A DNA stretch of 17,276 bases from assembly GCA_031178565.1 (NCBI GenBank), contig JAPSIU010000026.1, forward strand, positions 1 through 17,276, written 5' to 3'. The stretch is from Leucobacter sp. GTDB lineage: Bacteria; Actinomycetota; Actinomycetes; Actinomycetales; Microbacteriaceae. Below are positions 14,344 to 17,276 of this stretch, piece by piece (within the stretch, counting starts at the first letter, position 1; every line of letters starts with the position of its first letter). The notes beneath the pieces are model-generated. The model saw only the letters and a list, made by a program, of their open reading frames with translations, searched no databases and was not told where the DNA came from. Both the position numbers and the translations under genes were made by a program.

Positions 14344-15034
14344 CCTCCGATCCGCGGACGCCCCGAAGGCCGCCGTCGCCGGGCTGCACCAACCCGTTCT
14401 CGTACGCCCAGATCACGACCTGGATCCGGTCCCGAAGCCCGAGCCGGGCGAGCACGGCCCGCACGTGCGTCTTCACGGTGTTCTCCGTGAGGAACAGCCG
14501 GGCGCCGATCTCCGCGTTCGATTCGCCGCGAGCGAGGAGCGCGAAGACGTCTCGCTCGCGCGGACTGAGCGCAGCGAGCGGATCTCCCGACGGCAGGACC
14601 TGGCGTCGAACGCGCCGCAGCAGCGACGCGGCGGCCCGGGGAGCGACTGCGGCGTCGCCCGCCGCGACCCGACAGACGGCGTCGGCCAGCTCCGCGGGTC
14701 TCGTGTCCTTCGTCAGGAAGCCGCTGGCACCGGCGCGAATCGCTGAGAACACGTACTCGTCCAGATCGAACGTCGTCAGGATGAGGACTCGCGTCTCCGG
14801 GCTGACGCGCAGCACCTCGGCGGTCGCGGAGATCCCGTCGGTGCCGGGCATCCGCACGTCCATCAGCACCACGTCCACTCGGTGCGCCCGCACGTGCTCG
14901 ACGGCGGCCGCGCCGTCGGGGACGCCGCCGGAGATCCGGATGCGCGGATCCGCGCCGAGCACGGTCGCCAGCGCGTCGCGGAGCAGCTCCTGATCGTCGG
15001 CGAGCAGCACCGACACCGGGGCGGGGGCGCTCAC
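14327..15034 (-). CDS. NarL/FixJ-family response regulator
   Basis: This is a 235-residue two-domain regulator. The receiver domain (about 5-120) has the acidic pair D13-D14, phosphoacceptor D59 (VLMDVRMPG), T88 and K109 (FLTKD). After a linker, the LuxR-type helix-turn-helix spans about 154-217: LSPRERDVFALLARGESNAE, then a recognition helix with TENTVKTH (183-190). It should be phosphorylated by the overlapping kinase and then bind DNA as a dimer. The GTG at 15034 overlaps the kinase stop by four bases (GTGA), implying coupled translation. The C-terminal 20 residues are glycine-rich and variable. Likely targets are the two palindromes at 14326-14343 and 16348-16365. Confidence 0.95.
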   Translation of the reverse strand: MSAPAPVSVLLADDQELLRDALATVLGADPRIRISGGVPDGAAAVEHVRAHRVDVVLMDVRMPGTDGISATAEVLRVSPETRVLILTTFDLDEYVFSAIRAGASGFLTKDTRPAELADAVCRVAAGDAAVAPRAAASLLRRVRRQVLPSGDPLAALSPRERDVFALLARGESNAEIGARLFLTENTVKTHVRAVLARLGLRDRIQVVIWAYENGLVQPGDGGLRGVRGSEDHPAG

Positions 15035-16314
15035 GGCGCCTCCTCCACGGGCAGCACCGCGCGGATGCGCCAGCCTCCGTCGCCGCGTCTGCCTCCGTCG
15101 TTGCGTCTGCCGGCGCGCCGGACCTCCAGGGTCCCCCCTGCGCGTTCGACCCGCTCGGCAATGCCGATCAGTCCGGTGCCGCCCTCGACGGCTCCCGCCG
15201 TTCCCGCGGGTCCGGCGGCTCCCGGCGCCCCCGCGGCTCCCGTACTGCGTGCCCCGCCCTGTCCGCCGTCGTCGGTCACGGTCACCTCCACCTCGGTTTC
15301 GCGCCACTCGATCTCCACGTCGATGGAGAGCGGCGCGATCACGTGACGGATGGCGTTCGTGAGCGCCTCCTGCGCCGCGCGGTAGGCGGCCAGGTCGGCG
15401 TCCGGGGCCAGCGGTCGCGGGCGGCCCCGGACCTCGAACCCGATCGTGTGCTCCGCGCTCCGCGCGCGATCGACGAGAGAGGAGATGCCGTCGATCCCCG
15501 GCGCCGGTTCCAGCGGCTCCGGCTCGGGGCTGTCGAGCACTCTGAGCATGCTGCGCAACCCCTGCATCGCGGAGCGACCCGTTTCGGCGACCCGTTCGAG
15601 GGCGCCGTCGGCACTCGGATCCCGCGCTGTCACCCGGGCTGCCTCCGCCTGCGCGATCATCACCGCGAGCGAGTGCGACACGACATCGTGCAGGTCGCGG
15701 CCGATCCGGCCCCGTTCCTCGGCGACCGCACGCCGGACGCGCTCCTCCGCCCGCTGCGACTCGGCGAGGCGGCGCTGCCTGGAGAGGGCGCCGAGCGCCC
15801 AAGCCGCGATGATGCCGGCCGCGAGCGCGCCGGCCTCGACGAGGAGCATCAGGGGGTCGGCGTCGTCGCTGCGCAGCGCGTCGACGGCCGTGATGATCGC
15901 GGCCCCGGCCAGCCCGACGGCGAGTGCGCCGAACGAACGCGCTCCGCCGTCGGAGGCCATCTTCCAGACGAGCAGCAGGTAGGCGGCGCACGAGGGCATC
16001 ACCGCCGCGCTCGTGACGCTCGAGTCGCCCGAACCGCTCGGGATGGTGGTGAGAGCGAGCGCGAGCATCAGCGCGGATCCCGCGATGAAGGCGGCCACGG
16101 GCGCCCGGCGGCAGAGGAATCCGGTGGTGTGCAGCAGGACCGAGAGCGCGGCGATCCACGCGATCAGACCCGGGTCGAGCGGCGGCCCCGGGGCCTGCAG
16201 CAGGGTCACCACCGTGAGCGGCAGGGCGAGCGCGGTGATGATCGTCGCGGAGATCAGCGAGCCGCTGCCGTCGACCCGCGTCTCGCGCCCCGCGGATCGG
16301 CCGATGAAGTCCAT
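15031..16314 (-). CDS. Sensor histidine kinase, HisKA_3 (DesK/NarX-like)
   Basis: This 427-residue membrane kinase has about five or six hydrophobic segments between residues 20 and 178, with no large extracellular domain. A HisKA_3 dimerisation domain follows, with phospho-acceptor H209 in RDLHDVVSHSLAVM. The ATPase domain has the N box QEALTNAIRH (315-324), the D-box VTDDGG (346-351) and GTGLIGIAERVE (379-390). An unusual insert rich in Gly, Ala and Pro (about 352-377) lies between the last two, and a GRRNDGG/GRRGDGG tandem (402-414) lies near the C-terminus. Absence of an outer sensor domain suggests sensing within the membrane or cell envelope. The ATG at 16314 is fixed by GATACT six bases upstream. 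Confidence 0.94.
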   Translation of the reverse strand: MDFIGRSAGRETRVDGSGSLISATIITALALPLTVVTLLQAPGPPLDPGLIAWIAALSVLLHTTGFLCRRAPVAAFIAGSALMLALALTTIPSGSGDSSVTSAAVMPSCAAYLLLVWKMASDGGARSFGALAVGLAGAAIITAVDALRSDDADPLMLLVEAGALAAGIIAAWALGALSRQRRLAESQRAEERVRRAVAEERGRIGRDLHDVVSHSLAVMIAQAEAARVTARDPSADGALERVAETGRSAMQGLRSMLRVLDSPEPEPLEPAPGIDGISSLVDRARSAEHTIGFEVRGRPRPLAPDADLAAYRAAQEALTNAIRHVIAPLSIDVEIEWRETEVEVTVTDDGGQGGARSTGAAGAPGAAGPAGTAGAVEGGTGLIGIAERVERAGGTLEVRRAGRRNDGGRRGDGGWRIRAVLPVEEAP

Positions 16315-16320
16315 CCCTCC

Positions 16321-16326
16321 AGTATC
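16321..16326 (-). promoter_or_regulatory. -10 box of the kinase-regulator operon
   Basis: GATACT on the minus strand is followed by GGAGGG and the ATG. The six-base gap predicts a leaderless start; the GGAGG is too close to the ATG to act as a normal ribosome site. Confidence 0.45.
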
Positions 16327-16347
16327 CCGCCGCGCTCTCGAGCCCGC

Positions 16348-16365
16348 ATCACCCGATCGAGTGAT
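16348..16365. promoter_or_regulatory. Palindromic operator, copy 1 (kinase-regulator operon)
   Basis: ATCACCCGATCGAGTGAT is an 18-bp palindrome with one mismatched pair, centred 42.5 bases before the kinase ATG, the usual place for an activator touching the -35 region. An overlapping inverted repeat CCCGATC-n4-GATCGGG lies at 16352-16369. It is probably the site for autoregulation by the operon's own regulator. Confidence 0.6.
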
Positions 16366-16409
16366 CGGGATTCGCGCGGGTGTCGGGAGTGCTTGGTAGA
16401 CGGATCTGA

Positions 16410-16904
16410 CGGCGAGGGCCGACGCTGCTGCTCGGCCGAGTCACGTACGGAGACTTCGCGGCGACCTGGCCCCGCGTCGCCGCCGACGAATCGGAGGCGC
16501 CCGCGAACCGTGCCTACGCTCAGCGGGTCGACACCATGCCGAAAATCCTCGTGTCGCGGAGCGGCGAGGCGCCCGAGTGGCGGAACAGCCGGCGTCTCGA
16601 ATGTCTCGAACGTCTCGACGCCGATGCCGTGACCGACGTCAAACGCGACGGGGACGGATATCTCGTCGTCTACGGAAGCCTGAGCGTCGTCGCCCGACTG
16701 CAGGAGCTGAACATGATCGACGAGTACCACCTGCTCGTCCATCCGACCGCCATCGGCGAGGGGAAGGCGCTGTTCGCACCTGCGCAGTCTCCCGTCCGGC
16801 TCCGACTGCACTCGGCCGAACCCTTCTCCTCGGGAGTGGTGCTCATGCGCTACCGGGCAACCGCGGAGTCGCCGGCCCGCGACGAGCCGACTCGTGGCGC
16901 CTGA
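16410..16904 (+). pseudogene. 5'-truncated RibD_C / dihydrofolate reductase-like gene
   Basis: The open frame begins right after an in-frame TGA (16407-16409) and runs 164 codons to a TGA at 16902-16904. It reads directly into the RibD C-terminal domain signature: LLLGRVTYGDFAATWP, then KILVSRSG, a VVYGSLSVV segment and HLLVHPTAIGEGKALF. Family members of about 180-200 residues begin with a strand and an SxDG motif about 50 residues earlier; that part is missing, and no other upstream frame supplies it. The only ATG (16536) would cut off the LLLGR substrate/cofactor motif as well. I read it as a decayed gene that lost its promoter and N-terminus, next to the kinase promoter on the opposite strand. 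A functional product starting at 16536 is unlikely. Confidence 0.7.
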
Positions 16905-16912
16905 GGGCGACC

Positions 16913-16948
16913 GCCGTCGCTGAGGTCATCGCCGTCGCTGAGGTCATC
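16913..16948 (+). repeat. 18-bp tandem repeat, two copies
   Basis: GCCGTCGCTGAGGTCATC occurs twice back to back (16913-16930 and 16931-16948), followed by a partial third GTCGCTG. The copies are identical, suggesting recent slippage. No function is evident. Confidence 0.7.
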
Positions 16949-17005
16949 GTCGCTGCTGTCCCGGCGCTCTCGGATCTCGGCTCCCGGATCCCGACCGAGC
17001 CGATT

Positions 17006-17072
17006 GTTCGTGCCCGAGGGTTTCGGCGGTGACTGGTTCCCTCGGGCAGGAACAAATCCCTCGGGCACGAGC
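17006..17072. repeat. Three copies of a 15-bp CCCTCGGGCASGARC element
   Basis: One copy lies on the minus strand of 17006-17020 and two on the plus strand at 17039-17053 and 17058-17072. They differ from each other by one or two bases. The outer two form a long inverted repeat around a 37-base centre, and the middle copy is itself flanked by GTTCC/GGAAC. This could be a small intergenic repeat family or the remains of an insertion-sequence end. Confidence 0.6.
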
Positions 17073-17167
17073 GCTTGTGGGCAAGACTCGGAAGCGGGGA
17101 GCAGGCGGCGGGCGCGGGAGCGGACGGCGGGCTCGTGAGCGTGGGAGCGCGGTTCCCGAGGAACGAC

Positions 17168-17211
17168 GAAGGCCCCGGATCCGTTGATTTCTCAAGGATC
17201 TCGGGGCCTTC
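17168..17211 (-). terminator. Terminator after tRNA-Ser
   Basis: A perfect 9-bp stem GAAGGCCCC / GGGGCCTTC, extended by partial GGATC pairing, encloses a loop of about 13 bases. On the minus strand it starts five bases past the encoded CCA end of the tRNA. The U-run is weak, but the position and stem strength make a tRNA terminator likely. Confidence 0.7.
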
Positions 17212-17215
17212 GCTC

Positions 17216-17276
17216 TGGCGGTGACGGTGGGATTTGAACCCACGGTAGGGGGTTACCCTACACGACTTTTCGAGAG
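17216..17276 (-). tRNA. tRNA-Ser(CGA), 3' part, cut by window end
   Basis: Read on the minus strand, the visible parts are the 3' side of the anticodon arm (AGTCG) with loop CTCGAAA, giving anticodon CGA (17272-17270), a long serine-type variable arm (17262-17244) that forms its own GTAGGG/CCCTAC-like stem, a T arm GTGGG-TTCAAAT-CCCAC (17243-17227), the acceptor strand CGTCACC, discriminator G and an encoded CCA (17218-17216). Loop plus long variable arm identify a serine tRNA for UCG codons. The 5' half lies beyond the window. Confidence 0.93.

Larger units (their letters stand above)
16905..17215. other. Gene-free stretch with short repeats
   Basis: The 311 bases between the truncated gene and the tRNA contain an 18-bp tandem repeat, three copies of a 15-bp inverted and direct repeat, a GTTCC-CGA-GGAAC palindrome (17152-17164) and the tRNA terminator. 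No open frame with a ribosome site or family motif is seen. It looks like decaying or non-coding spacer. Confidence 0.5.

Noticed and set aside
17152..17164. GTTCC-CGA-GGAAC palindrome as a LexA (SOS) box
   Set aside because: The actinobacterial SOS box is GAAC-n4-GTTC in the opposite orientation and spacing, and no damage-response gene follows.

Overview
The window is high-GC DNA, dense with genes, from an actinomycete. Mycothiol S-conjugate amidase (Mca) and a DUF4307 protein point to a mycothiol-producing actinobacterium. The overall gene set, including a DNA polymerase I-like protein that lacks the 5' nuclease, fits Microbacteriaceae (a Leucobacter- or Microbacterium-like genus). The genus is my inference and was not tested. 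No phage, transposase, CRISPR array or plasmid gene is visible.

Layout. (1) 55-6367 is a conserved actinobacterial block: greA(-), DUF4307(-), mca(+), a small membrane protein(+), recQ(+), hemolysin III/PAQR(-) and a short-chain cis-prenyltransferase(+). It parallels the Mycobacterium tuberculosis order Rv1080c-Rv1086, except that recQ lies where Rv1084 would be. A broken gene tail lies behind recQ. (2) 6374-11279 is metabolic and rich in salvage of S-adenosylmethionine by-products. It holds an SDR oxidoreductase, an MTA/SAH deaminase-like amidohydrolase, a nucleoside phosphorylase, luxS, a small unknown protein and an MTA/SAH nucleosidase. Together these could take SAH and MTA through two parallel routes: deamination then phosphorolysis, or hydrolysis by the nucleosidase then LuxS, giving homocysteine and the AI-2 precursor. 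(3) 11289-13100 encodes a family A DNA polymerase-like protein. (4) 13141-16314, on the minus strand, is a three-gene signalling unit: a DesK/NarL-type sensor kinase, a response regulator overlapping it by four bases, and a ten-helix membrane protein. Nearly identical 18-bp palindromes precede the kinase and the membrane protein, so they are the best candidates for the regulator's binding sites. (5) 16410-17276 is a degraded edge: a 5'-truncated RibD_C/dihydrofolate-reductase-like gene, short repeats, then a terminator and a tRNA-Ser(CGA) cut by the window end.

Regulation. Several genes have a -10-like hexamer (TACACT, TAGCGT, GATACT or GACAGT) ending exactly 6-7 bases before the start codon, the geometry of leaderless actinobacterial transcripts. 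A 28-bp dyad sits in the divergent region between the nucleosidase gene and the small gene upstream of luxS. I see no complete novel system. The most testable new observations are the paired two-component operators, the dyad at the SAH/AI-2 locus, the leaderless promoters, and the low-complexity insert in the kinase ATPase domain.
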